NCBI GenBank assembly: GCA_017556745.1
Contig: JAFYMF010000053.1
Location: 1-38,878 of the forward strand
Direction: 5' to 3'
Source of the DNA: Clostridia bacterium
GTDB lineage: Bacteria; Bacillota; Clostridia; Oscillospirales; CAG-272
DNA: 38,878 nucleotides
Shown here in pieces: positions 17,922 through 26,847 of this stretch. The position numbers and the translations under genes are program-made. The stretch's first letter is position 1. The number at the start of each line of letters is the position of its first letter. Below the pieces are notes generated by a model. The model saw nothing but the letters and a program-made list of their open reading frames with translations, was not told the origin of the DNA and did no database searches.

Positions 17922-18515
17922 ATGAGTAACTTAGATAATAAGCCTATTGCAGCTGCAGAAAGCGACGAAGCTCTCGTTGATGCCCTTTTTGCCAAGAGAG
18001 AGTCAATAGATCTTAACCCCAACAATACGCGATTCTTCCAGTCCGAGGGTGGTCTTGTTTCAATGGAACTTACAAACAAAAACGGTGAAAAAGAAGAATT
18101 TGAAAGAGTAATTATTCTTCGTACCTATCCCGTTACCAATCCTGATGAGTTCCTCTCTATCCGCACCCCTGATTCTCGTTCCAGTGGTAAAGGCGTGGAA
18201 GTAGGTATTGTAAGAAATATAAATGATTTTCCGAAAGAACAGGTTACATTGGTAAATGAAGAGCTTGACAGAAGATACTTCATTCCTCAGATAACCCACG
18301 TGTATTCTATAAAGGAAAAGCACGGTCGTAGTTATTGGGACAGTGAGACCACATCCGGTCGCAGAAATTTTATAGTAAACAACCCTTACTCCGATATACG
18401 TATTCTTGAGGACGGCAGACTCCTTGTTGAGGATATCGACGGCAGTAACTACACTATAAATGGTCTTGCCTCTCTCGACAAGTTCAGTCAGAAAAAAGTA
18501 GAAAGCTTTTTCTAA
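17922..18515 (+). CDS. DUF1854 family protein (ABC-transporter-associated)
   Basis: A 197-residue soluble protein that I place in DUF1854 from the order of its conserved blocks: ILRTYPVTNPDEFLSI, GVEVGIVRNINDFP, NEELDRRYFIPQITHV, YWDSETTSGRRNFIV, and a final LLVEDIDGSNYTI with LASLDKFSQK. In other bacteria this family is encoded beside ABC exporters, including ones linked to cyanophycin metabolism; its biochemical role is not established. Here it lies 24 bases after the first ABC gene and 36 before the second, so it is probably a cytoplasmic accessory or regulator of the pair. No cyanophycin synthetase or cyanophycinase gene is in the window. There is no signal peptide or membrane segment. 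Confidence 0.82.
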   Translation: MSNLDNKPIAAAESDEALVDALFAKRESIDLNPNNTRFFQSEGGLVSMELTNKNGEKEEFERVIILRTYPVTNPDEFLSIRTPDSRSSGKGVEVGIVRNINDFPKEQVTLVNEELDRRYFIPQITHVYSIKEKHGRSYWDSETTSGRRNFIVNNPYSDIRILEDGRLLVEDIDGSNYTINGLASLDKFSQKKVESFF

Positions 18516-18551
18516 ACTTGCCCCCCAAAATAAGTAAAGGAGTAGCTAAAC

Positions 18552-20765
18552 GTGAAACTGATCTACGATCTAACCGAAAAAGAATCCGCTGTTTTTAAGA
18601 GTAATTCCTCAAGCAGCGAGAGAATAATGTATTGCCTTCCCTATAACTTTGAGGACGGCATGATAACCAAAGGTAAGGTAATAGTAACAGATCGTTTCAT
18701 CTACAAGCTTACTGAAGAAGGGCTTGCAGATAAATACGATTTTAAAGACCTTACCGAATTTTCAGTGGAGAATATGCTTGGTTCCTCTGCATTTCTCGTT
18801 CATCATAACGGATGTACAAAACGAGTCTGTACTTTTCTCTCCGGTCGTTATCTCTCCCAATATACGATCGTTGTAAGAGGTTGCAGAGTTATTGCCAAAG
18901 CCATTCATGAGGGCAAAGAGGTAGGTGAGCCTCTTGTCAATAATGAACCCGAGCTTTTCTGTCCCAAATGTGGCGACCCCATGCCACGCGGAGTAAAAAA
19001 CTGTCCTCGTTGCCGTGAAAAGGGATCTGCTATAAAGAAGTTGTGGGGCCTTACCCGTGGAATGCGACTCATGTTGTTCTTCCCTGTTTTGGTATCTGCA
19101 ATATCATTTGTCCTTATGTTTATCCTGCCGACTATTCAGCAGAAAGCGATAGACGGTTATATGAACAATCCGGATGTTGATGCTACTGCGATTAAGGGAT
19201 TTATTGTAATCGCAGTTTCACTTATCCTGATAGATTTGTTCCAGAGAGCACTTTCACTTGTTCAAGGCTTTTTCTCTACCCTTTCCGGTAACCGGTTCGT
19301 ACTTATTCTCCGTACTCTTCTCTTTGAGAAGATACAGGGTCTCAGTATTTCTTCTATTCAAAGAAAATCTACCGGTGACCTTATGGGTCGTTTGAACAGT
19401 GATATTTCAGTCACTCAAGGATTTATCACTTCTACCCTTCCCAGCATTATTAACCAGATATTGTCCTTCTTGCTTGCAATTATACTTCTTTTGTTCGTTG
19501 ACCCCATGCTTTGTCTCTTCGTGTTCATCCCCGTACCTATTGTTTGTCTCGTTGCAAAAAATGTATGGAAGCGTATGGCACAAAACTCCAGAACTGCATG
19601 GCAGAAGTCATACAGTGTTAACTGTCTTACACAGGATACTATTCAAGGTGAAAGAATCGTTAAATGTTTTGGTCGTGAAAAATCGGCTGTAGAGAAATAC
19701 AAAAAAACAATTGACGAGAGTACAAAAAAGAATATATACAGAGACCGTTATTCAAACTGTTTTGCACCTATTCTTGATAAATTGCTCAGAATCGGTTCCT
19801 ACATAATTCTTTTCTACGGTAACGTCCTGGTGTTTAACGGCGATCTTACTCTTGGTGAGTTGTTCAAATACACCGCGTACACATCTGTTATTTACGCCCC
19901 CCTCACTACATTCCTTAACCTCCCCTCTACCCTTGCATCTGTATTTAACTCTATCAACAAGGTTATGGAAATCTTTGATGAGGATCCTGAAATTAAGGAT
20001 ATAGATCTTCCTATAGACATTAAGATCGATGGTGATATCGAAATAAAGAATATCACTTTCGGTTACAACTCATACGACCCTGTTCTTGAAAACGTAAGTG
20101 TTAAGATCAATCGTGGTGAGATGATAGGAATCGTTGGTTCTTCCGGTGCAGGTAAGTCAACCCTCATTAACCTTATAATGCGTCTGTACGATGTAAATGA
20201 AGGTGTAATTGAGATAGATAACGTTGACATAAGAGATATATCTCAGCAGGCTCTCCGTTCTCAGATCGGTGTAGTTCTTCAGGAGACTCACCTCTTCCAC
20301 GGTTCCATAAGAGACAACATCTGTTATGCAAAGCCCTATGCAACAAACGAAGAGATTATCCGTGCGGCCAAGCTTGCAAATGCACACGACTTTATCTGTG
20401 ATCTTCCTCAGGGATATAACACGATGGTCGGTGAGCGCGGCTTCTCCCTCTCCGGCGGTGAACGTCAGAGAATAGCGATCGCACGTGCAATGATCCACGA
20501 TCCCAAAATTCTCATTCTCGACGAGGCAACTGCGGCTCTTGATACCGAGACCGAGAAGCTCATCCAGGATTCTCTTAACACCCTTATGAAGGGTCGAACC
20601 ACTCTTGCTATTGCACACAGACTTTCTACTCTCAGAAATGCTGATAAGCTTATAGTACTTGATAACGGACACATTGCTGAATTCGGTACTCATACCGAGC
20701 TCCTTAAGCAGAAGGGTATCTACTACAAGCTGGTAATGGCACAGAGACTTAACGCAGTTAAGTAA
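18552..20765 (+). CDS. ABC exporter half-transporter with PH-like and zinc-ribbon N-terminal region
   Basis: A 737-residue type I exporter subunit, partner of the first ABC gene. The cytoplasmic N-terminal region has a stretch (about 38-118, KGKVIVTDRFIYKL and onward) that resembles bacterial PH/GRAM-like domains, then a zinc ribbon with CPKC (137-140) and CPRC (151-154). Six membrane segments follow (about 170-460). The ATPase is canonical: Walker A GSSGAGKST, signature LSGGERQR, Walker B LILDEATAALD, and H-loop IAHRLSTL. The start is GTG 18552, placed by AAGGAG at 18537-18542. It differs from the first half mainly in the N-terminal domain and in having the standard signature, supporting a heterodimer with one atypical signature. 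A terminator closes the operon. Confidence 0.9.
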   Translation: MKLIYDLTEKESAVFKSNSSSSERIMYCLPYNFEDGMITKGKVIVTDRFIYKLTEEGLADKYDFKDLTEFSVENMLGSSAFLVHHNGCTKRVCTFLSGRYLSQYTIVVRGCRVIAKAIHEGKEVGEPLVNNEPELFCPKCGDPMPRGVKNCPRCREKGSAIKKLWGLTRGMRLMLFFPVLVSAISFVLMFILPTIQQKAIDGYMNNPDVDATAIKGFIVIAVSLILIDLFQRALSLVQGFFSTLSGNRFVLILRTLLFEKIQGLSISSIQRKSTGDLMGRLNSDISVTQGFITSTLPSIINQILSFLLAIILLLFVDPMLCLFVFIPVPIVCLVAKNVWKRMAQNSRTAWQKSYSVNCLTQDTIQGERIVKCFGREKSAVEKYKKTIDESTKKNIYRDRYSNCFAPILDKLLRIGSYIILFYGNVLVFNGDLTLGELFKYTAYTSVIYAPLTTFLNLPSTLASVFNSINKVMEIFDEDPEIKDIDLPIDIKIDGDIEIKNITFGYNSYDPVLENVSVKINRGEMIGIVGSSGAGKSTLINLIMRLYDVNEGVIEIDNVDIRDISQQALRSQIGVVLQETHLFHGSIRDNICYAKPYATNEEIIRAAKLANAHDFICDLPQGYNTMVGERGFSLSGGERQRIAIARAMIHDPKILILDEATAALDTETEKLIQDSLNTLMKGRTTLAIAHRLSTLRNADKLIVLDNGHIAEFGTHTELLKQKGIYYKLVMAQRLNAVK

Positions 20766-20783
20766 TTATAAACCAAATAAAAA

Positions 20784-20810
20784 ATCAGGTACTCAGGTAC
20801 CTGATTTTTT
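20784..20810 (+). terminator. Terminator of the ABC-DUF1854-ABC operon
   Basis: ATCAGGTAC (20784-20792) pairs with GTACCTGAT (20797-20805) around a TCAG loop and is followed by a run of T to 20810. It starts 19 bases after the last stop. Confidence 0.9.
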
Positions 20811-20928
20811 ATTGTTAAAACACATTTTGTTATGTTTTATTATTATATTACTAATGGCTAAAATGACGATTATAAAAGCTATAAATGTATAAAAAATTTA
20901 AGAGGGTGCTTTATATAAAGAATTAATC

Positions 20929-20958
20929 ACTCGGACAGATTTAAAAATCTGTCCGAGT
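20929..20958 (-). terminator. Hairpin terminator of the BlaR1-like gene
   Basis: ACTCGGACAGATTT (20929-20942) pairs with AAATCTGTCCGAGT (20945-20958). It lies 20 bases beyond the stop of the convergent BlaR1-like gene; on that strand the following tract is only moderately T-rich. The rest of the gap between 20811 and 20978 shows no gene or other site. Confidence 0.6.
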
Positions 20959-20978
20959 ATTATTTGACACATAACCGA

Positions 20979-23900
20979 TCAAAATCCAAAAAGCTCAAGA
21001 GAAGTCGAAACCGAAGGATATGGCTCATATAAATCCGCTAAAGACGGATTTTTTAAATCACCGTTCTCATCAAAGACCGCATTAGTAACAAGGGTAAAAG
21101 AAACGGAGGAGGAATAATTTGTTATGATAATATCTTTTGATTTGGTTTCATCGGGTGAGGAACTATATTTTAACATAAGTTTGAAATCATCCCGAACAAT
21201 GTTTTCTTGAATAAACGTATCATCTAAGTTATATTGCGCATGATCACATTTGTTATGGTAAAATGCGTTGTTGAAAAAATTAATCAACTTGATTAGTCTC
21301 GGATCATTTATATCAATGAGTATATATTCACCGTTTTTATAAAGCAACGCCGCAGTTGGAACGTTTTGGGTAGATGGGTATACTTCATATTGATCTTCCG
21401 AGATCTCAGAGATCAAAAATTCTATCTGAGTTTCGGTGAAATCTTGATCTGTATCCTCCATTTCAAAAAACGGAGATTTAGTATAATCCGAGTTTAATAA
21501 CCCTTCCGTATTATGCTCTACATACACGATAGTTCTCTTTATCTCGGGAGAGGTTATATCATCACTATCGAAGAAGTTATCAAATACCCATCTATCGTTC
21601 TCGTATACAAGACTAAGAATCTGATCAGCGTATGCCTTTACAGCCGGTTGATATCCATCGTGATAAATTATCAGATGTCTTATAACAGTAGCTGTTCCGT
21701 CACCATTTACTGTGACTGTAAGTTCAGGTTTTGCACGTACATCAGATCTTGAGCCCAGGTCAGCAAACACTCCGTAGAGTCGTCCGTCCACCTCAAGGTA
21801 ACGATATCTTAATGCATTTGACAAAATCTCTTCGGTAAACTCTTTTGAGAATGATGTGTGAAGATATTCTCTGAGTTTATCTGTAGTAGTATAATTTTTC
21901 AAGGGATAGTACTGAATACCATTTTTTATTATTGGTTCTGCATTTTGATCAATCGGAAAATGTGTGTTTGAAAAACATGCCCAGATTGAATAAGCATTTT
22001 TAAGAATGTTTTTTGCATCAGCCTCGGATAAACCGGATGTAGTACGATGTATGTTAATAATGGCAAACTCACCACCAATAGGAAGGACAAAAGCATCCTC
22101 AAACATGTATATAACACCTAATTCTTTTGCTTTAGGAGGATACAGTACAGTATCATATTCAATGCATGGAGCCAAAACCTCATTACCGCTTTCGTCTATC
22201 ATACCGATTTTATTATCACTTACTACCAATGCCACCCCATAGTAAAAGTTACCAATAGAATCATATCCAGTACTAATACACTCACCGTTTACAGAGTATA
22301 AATAGCTCAATCCGTCAATTATCTTTTTCTTAACCTCATCTCCGACGAAAATACCGCCGGATTCCGGTTGAACATTCCCCTCTCTGTAATTTTTAGGAAG
22401 ATATTTTTTTATATCTCTTCCTGCCGTAAACTCGGAAGAGTCCCGACTTGTGCCAATTATTTTACCGTTTTTGTCAATCTTTACATAGAGCGCACCGTCA
22501 TCAGTACCAACCTTAAAAATAATGCTTCCATCTATACAAGGATAAAAATCATTATAACTGTAGCACTTGTCAACAGGAAGTCCGGTAAATATCGGCGCAT
22601 CAATCGTTATCTTCTGTCCGCTAATAGTAAATTCAATAGATTTTGTAAATGAGGTCTTTGAGACACGGTTTGCAATATCACTATCTCCTGAAGAAAGGAT
22701 ATATTCGTTTCCGTCTATAGACAAAGTTTTAATTTCTTCTCTGGGTATATACGACCCGCCGAAAAAGTCAAGCTGTGTTTTATAATACACCGGGAAAATT
22801 TTCTTACCGTTCTTATAGTCAGTTATGGATATTTGGATCTCAAAGCCCTTTTCTGTAGGAACAGCGAAAGCATCAAATATGTACTTGGTTTTTCCGAATA
22901 CATGGTTTTCTTTGGCAATATTTATCTCCCAATAAAATTCTTTCATGTCTATCGGATATTCAACATTCTCTGTTGAGTACTGTGTTCCGCATGATACCGC
23001 ATCTATGACTTCGCCATTTTCAAGGGATATAAGAAGAGCCTTAGACCTTGGAGGTAAATAGTTCTCGGTAATTTTATCCTGACACATGATAAGTGCACAG
23101 TTCAAGGTAGGATGAACTATAAGCTGTCGGTCAATACACATTTCGCTATACTGTTCAAATCCCCATTCTTCTGCAAGATAAGTAAATGAACTGCCACTCG
23201 CTCCTTTTACATTCACAGAAACAAGCTTATCGTGTTCGGTATCAATCTCCACCCACCAATCTTCCCTGTTTGATTCAAATGGTTTCATGGGCTCATAGTC
23301 GGACAGTTCAACGAGATCATAGAGTAAAACGGTATCTTCTGTTATTATGTGTGATGCGGTGTAGTGAACAACTCCGCTTTCATACTTGCCCGGAAGTGAA
23401 AAGGACGTAGTTCCATACGTTAAACAAATATCAAATGCATCCGGCCAACGCTGCTTTATTATTTCGGTATAACTGGCCTTTTTTTCTATTACGTTATTAT
23501 CTTTTCTGTTTATAAGATAGAGAAGTATTTGACTATCTTCGTTTTCGGGATTAGTATCTGCGACAAAATAATAACCTTCTTCAACATCTGATGCTAACGG
23601 TAACTGCCAAGCAGAACTTATAGGAAGAATATATTTACTGTTAAGAGACTCTGATTTATAATTTAATGATTCAACCGGCACCTTAGGGGTATCAACCCAT
23701 TTCTCTGTTTTATACCCGCTCCAATCAGGCGAGTCAAAACCTTCCGCCCCATCGTAATAGTAAATGGTATAGCCTATGCCGAATTCGCCTACTAATTCTG
23801 TCTTCACAATTTGAGGGGCATTCCCTTTAAATTTTACTCCAAGTAAATTGTTGCAAGAATCAAAAGCATTATCGCTCAGTTCTATAACAGATTCCGGAAT

Positions 23901-25850
23901 AATAACTTCTCTGAGAATAGAATTTCCGGAAAATGTACAATCATATATTTTTTCCAGTCCATTGTTAAGCGTTACGGAGCTTAAATTTTCACAGAAGAAA
24001 AATGAAAAAGATTCAATTGTTTTTACAGATCCGGGAATATTAACGTTTTTTAACTTTGTATGTGAGAATGTACCACTGGGAATAACAGTTACACCTTCTT
24101 CAATCTCAGCAATCTTAATTCCCGAATATTTGAATACATCGCATCCGTATTTAACAGAAGCCATAATACGTACTTCTGTTAAACTTGAGCAGGAAGAAAA
24201 TGCATCATTACGTATTTCCTTGAGTGAAACGGGAAGATCAATTTTTTCGAGTGTTAAACATCCGGTAAAAGCACCTACTCCGATAACCTCAAGGGAATCG
24301 GAAAGTATAACCGTCTTAAGTTCATTACATCCACGAAATGCATGATCGTCGATAAAGGTAACAGTATCAGGAATATCCACATACGTAAGCTTTTGGCCCG
24401 AGTGAATAATTTCATATCCCAAACTGTCATATTTTTGCTCGCAAAAAGCCTCCTTTCCTATTTCGGTTACTTTCTTTCCTTCTATCTCGGAAGGTATTAC
24501 AACCTCGGCTCTTTCACCTACATAATCAGTTATAGTAATACCACCGCTCTCGTTTTCGGTATATTCGAATTCCGTTGCAGGTGTCTCTTCTCTCAAAGTG
24601 ACATTACAAGCAACCAATGCTCCGGCTAAAATACATAGCAGTAAGCTTACCGAAATAATTATTCTTCCGCGACTTTTGCCTGCACCGCTGATAATGTTGA
24701 CAAGCCTTGCCTTTACCGCATTTTTCCTCGGGTTAAAATGTGTAGTCAGTATACCGCCGTTTCTTCTGCAAGAGCGGACAATGTCGAGCATCGTTTCTCC
24801 GTATGCAATACGTTCATCTTCTCCGCATCCTTTAAGCAGAGCTTCATCACATGAAAGTTCCATTGCTGTCTCACATTGATGTGCCGCTATATGTACAAAC
24901 GGATTAAACCAATGCAGTGCACGAGCTATTAACATAAGAATCTTTACATACAGATCTCCGCGTTTACAGTGTATTACCTCATGAGTTAAGGTGCTTTTAA
25001 TACTGCTGTCATCAAGAGAGATATCGGGAATAAATATTTTGCGTCGAAATATTCCGAACGCCACGGGGCTTCCGATCTCACCGGAGCTCAGAAGCTTTGG
25101 TATTCTGCGCAGTTTCTTTTCTTCACAAACCTTCATATAGATATCGACAACGCGTTTATTCGGCACAGTTGACGATGAGGCAAGCTTATGTACGTAAAGG
25201 CAGTAGGAAATTAAATTGAACATTATAAATCCGCTGATACCCACAAGATAAAGTATCGAAACGGTATAGAGAATGTTCTCCCAAGATATATGATAATTAC
25301 TCTGTGTACTTGTACTTATATCTGTACTGTGCTCGGGTACCGATGGTACCGCCGGTGTCAAATTTGTTTCCGGTATATCAAATTCCGGCGCGTCAAGCTC
25401 TGGGAAATCAACATCGGGTACAACAGGCGCATCTATTACACCTGATGGGACTGAGGTGACTGGGGTATCGGTATGTATCACATCACCATCAATTTGAGGA
25501 TGGCTGACAATACCACTATCGGTAACCTCGGAACTGTTATCGTTTATGATATAATCTGTGTCAAAACCGCTGTTATCTACTACATTCCCCGTGTTTTCTC
25601 CGACAGAGTCTGTATCGTTTATTACAGTATCCGTATCGGTATCTTCAATACTGATGGATATTTCAAAAAGTACAGGAATCATCTCCGAGCTCAACGGAAC
25701 GGCAAGACGAAGAATTACTACCGCCCAAATAATATATCTACAGGTAACGGTAAATCGCTTACCTGTAACACGAAGCATAAGCATCATAAGTAATATAACA
25801 GCCGACATTCCCAGCGTGACGCGTAAAACTCCGAAAAAAATATTCAGCAC
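20979..25850 (-). CDS. Giant BlaR1/MecR1-like M56 sensor with leucine-rich repeats and IseA-like ectodomain
   Basis: 1623 residues. The first 415 resemble BlaR1/MecR1: membrane segments about 5-27, 38-58, 192-216 and 397-415, with the M56 zinc protease site HEVIH (290-294) and ELSCDEA (331-337). A 120-residue Asp/Thr/Val/Pro-rich insert (about 66-186) splits the second and third segments. After the last membrane segment the exterior part replaces the usual penicillin-binding domain. BspA-type leucine-rich repeats occupy about 440-680 (for example VDIPDTVTFIDDHAFRGCNEL). Then comes an unrecognised region, a WG-repeat-like stretch (about 1185-1265), and a segment (about 1270-1433) resembling the DL-endopeptidase inhibitor IseA. 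The GTG start shares its G with the blaI stop (TAGTG), so the two are translationally coupled. The ligand is unknown; the call as M56 sensor is firm, the ectodomain calls less so. Confidence 0.82.
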   Translation of the reverse strand: MLNIFFGVLRVTLGMSAVILLMMLMLRVTGKRFTVTCRYIIWAVVILRLAVPLSSEMIPVLFEISISIEDTDTDTVINDTDSVGENTGNVVDNSGFDTDYIINDNSSEVTDSGIVSHPQIDGDVIHTDTPVTSVPSGVIDAPVVPDVDFPELDAPEFDIPETNLTPAVPSVPEHSTDISTSTQSNYHISWENILYTVSILYLVGISGFIMFNLISYCLYVHKLASSSTVPNKRVVDIYMKVCEEKKLRRIPKLLSSGEIGSPVAFGIFRRKIFIPDISLDDSSIKSTLTHEVIHCKRGDLYVKILMLIARALHWFNPFVHIAAHQCETAMELSCDEALLKGCGEDERIAYGETMLDIVRSCRRNGGILTTHFNPRKNAVKARLVNIISGAGKSRGRIIISVSLLLCILAGALVACNVTLREETPATEFEYTENESGGITITDYVGERAEVVIPSEIEGKKVTEIGKEAFCEQKYDSLGYEIIHSGQKLTYVDIPDTVTFIDDHAFRGCNELKTVILSDSLEVIGVGAFTGCLTLEKIDLPVSLKEIRNDAFSSCSSLTEVRIMASVKYGCDVFKYSGIKIAEIEEGVTVIPSGTFSHTKLKNVNIPGSVKTIESFSFFFCENLSSVTLNNGLEKIYDCTFSGNSILREVIIPESVIELSDNAFDSCNNLLGVKFKGNAPQIVKTELVGEFGIGYTIYYYDGAEGFDSPDWSGYKTEKWVDTPKVPVESLNYKSESLNSKYILPISSAWQLPLASDVEEGYYFVADTNPENEDSQILLYLINRKDNNVIEKKASYTEIIKQRWPDAFDICLTYGTTSFSLPGKYESGVVHYTASHIITEDTVLLYDLVELSDYEPMKPFESNREDWWVEIDTEHDKLVSVNVKGASGSSFTYLAEEWGFEQYSEMCIDRQLIVHPTLNCALIMCQDKITENYLPPRSKALLISLENGEVIDAVSCGTQYSTENVEYPIDMKEFYWEINIAKENHVFGKTKYIFDAFAVPTEKGFEIQISITDYKNGKKIFPVYYKTQLDFFGGSYIPREEIKTLSIDGNEYILSSGDSDIANRVSKTSFTKSIEFTISGQKITIDAPIFTGLPVDKCYSYNDFYPCIDGSIIFKVGTDDGALYVKIDKNGKIIGTSRDSSEFTAGRDIKKYLPKNYREGNVQPESGGIFVGDEVKKKIIDGLSYLYSVNGECISTGYDSIGNFYYGVALVVSDNKIGMIDESGNEVLAPCIEYDTVLYPPKAKELGVIYMFEDAFVLPIGGEFAIINIHRTTSGLSEADAKNILKNAYSIWACFSNTHFPIDQNAEPIIKNGIQYYPLKNYTTTDKLREYLHTSFSKEFTEEILSNALRYRYLEVDGRLYGVFADLGSRSDVRAKPELTVTVNGDGTATVIRHLIIYHDGYQPAVKAYADQILSLVYENDRWVFDNFFDSDDITSPEIKRTIVYVEHNTEGLLNSDYTKSPFFEMEDTDQDFTETQIEFLISEISEDQYEVYPSTQNVPTAALLYKNGEYILIDINDPRLIKLINFFNNAFYHNKCDHAQYNLDDTFIQENIVRDDFKLMLKYSSSPDETKSKDIIITNYSSSVSFTLVTNAVFDENGDLKNPSLADLYEPYPSVSTSLELFGF

Positions 25851-26233
25851 TATTTGTCCTCCTTTTTCCTTTTAAGTATATCGGCCAACTCTTCAATCTC
25901 ATCATCGCTCAAGCTATCCGCATTAAGAAGTGACACCATCATATTCTTTGCCGATCCGCCGAAAAATCTGCGTATTATGCTATGCTCTTCTCTGCGGCGG
26001 TAATCGTCCTCTGATATTATCGCACTGAACAAATGCTTATACCCGCTCTTATCACAGGAAACAAAGCCTCTCTCTCCGAGTCTGTCCATAAGCACATGTA
26101 CTGTTGATGTTTTCCAGTTTCTTGTCTCAAGCAAAGTCTTGGTTATTTCCCCTACGGTAAGTGGGATTTCACTGCGCCACAATACCATCATTATATCAAG
26201 TTCAGCCTCAGGAAGTCTTTCAATTTTTTCCAT
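25850..26233 (-). CDS. blaI: BlaI/MecI family transcriptional repressor
   Basis: A 127-residue winged-helix repressor of the BlaI/MecI/CopY family. ERLPEAELDIMMVLW (5-19) is the family's first helix, followed by LTVGEITKTLLETRNWKTSTVHVLMDRLGERGFV (about 25-58), the DNA-reading region. The C-terminal half (about 75-125) is the dimerisation part that the partner protease normally cleaves. It sits immediately upstream of the BlaR1-like gene and shares one base with it. Two operator-like repeats overlap its promoter, so autoregulation is expected. No beta-lactamase or penicillin-binding protein gene is adjacent, so the regulated targets may lie elsewhere. Confidence 0.92.
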   Translation of the reverse strand: MEKIERLPEAELDIMMVLWRSEIPLTVGEITKTLLETRNWKTSTVHVLMDRLGERGFVSCDKSGYKHLFSAIISEDDYRRREEHSIIRRFFGGSAKNMMVSLLNADSLSDDEIEELADILKRKKEDK

Positions 26234-26280
26234 GGTTCCTCCATAAAAACACGTAATAAGTTTGATGCATCATAACTGTT

Positions 26281-26328
26281 TACATTTGTCTACGATACTA
26301 ATATATCACAACCATTTACATTTGTCAA
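26281..26328 (-). promoter_or_regulatory. blaI promoter with two BlaI-type operators
   Basis: On the minus strand TTGACA (26328-26323), 17 bases and TATATT (26305-26300) form a strong promoter. The sequence GACAAATGTAAA (minus strand) occurs twice, with cores at 26317-26326 and 26281-26290, 36 bases apart. The first overlaps the -35 box and the second the region just after the start (about 26293). The GACA-AA-TGTA half-sites resemble the TACA/TGTA dyads bound by BlaI-family repressors. Confidence 0.7.
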
Positions 26329-26359
26329 TAGTTTTGATAAAAATTACATAAAAGAAAAA

Positions 26360-26387
26360 TTGCTGTGCAGTAGATTTTGCACAGCAA
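26360..26387 (-). terminator. Terminator of the YolD/Y-polymerase unit
   Basis: TTGCTGTGCA (26360-26369) pairs with TGCACAGCAA (26378-26387). On the minus strand it is followed by TTTTTCTTTT. It lies seven bases after the YolD-like stop. Confidence 0.85.
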
Positions 26388-26393
26388 CTGTTT

Positions 26394-26834
26394 TTATATA
26401 ATATATTCGTCAAATATATCTCCTTCAACAGAAAGTACCGAATCTATCGGTATCACGGTGTTATCCGCCATAAAGATATTTCCGAAAGTATCATCTATTC
26501 TTTTCACTGTACCGATAACTGTAAGATAAGCACCACCGCTTTTCTTTTGGTCAGGCTTAAAATATACTATCCGCACAGACTTAGAGGGATATCCCTTGTC
26601 CCGAAGCTGACACAGTTTGTCGCTGAGTACCATCTTTTCCTCATTGTCAAGATCAACCTTCACTTCAGTTATCCTTGCGGTCTCTCTCAACGCCGCCTCG
26701 TGACCTGTAAGAGCAGCAAAGGGACTAAACTGTGCCGCTCTGTCTGACACCGCCATTTGTGGGTGTGTTTTTGACACATGGCGCGGCATATCTATAATAT
26801 CACTGTATTTTTCTCTCGCACTTGTCCTTGCCAC
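26394..26834 (-). CDS. YolD-like protein paired with the Y-family polymerase
   Basis: A 146-residue soluble protein with YolD-family features: RAAQFSPFAALTGHEAALRET at about 32-52, then a beta-strand domain (IVYFKPDQKKSGGAYLTVIGTVKRID, about 89-114) and a C-terminal acidic tail. YolD-like proteins are regularly encoded beside UvrX/DinB-type polymerases in Firmicutes and are presumed accessory factors in translesion synthesis; the molecular role is not established. The start is a GTG with GGAGGG five bases upstream. It follows the polymerase by 13 bases, so the pair is one operon. Confidence 0.8.
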   Translation of the reverse strand: MARTSAREKYSDIIDMPRHVSKTHPQMAVSDRAAQFSPFAALTGHEAALRETARITEVKVDLDNEEKMVLSDKLCQLRDKGYPSKSVRIVYFKPDQKKSGGAYLTVIGTVKRIDDTFGNIFMADNTVIPIDSVLSVEGDIFDEYII

Positions 26835-26847
26835 ACTTTCCCTCCTC

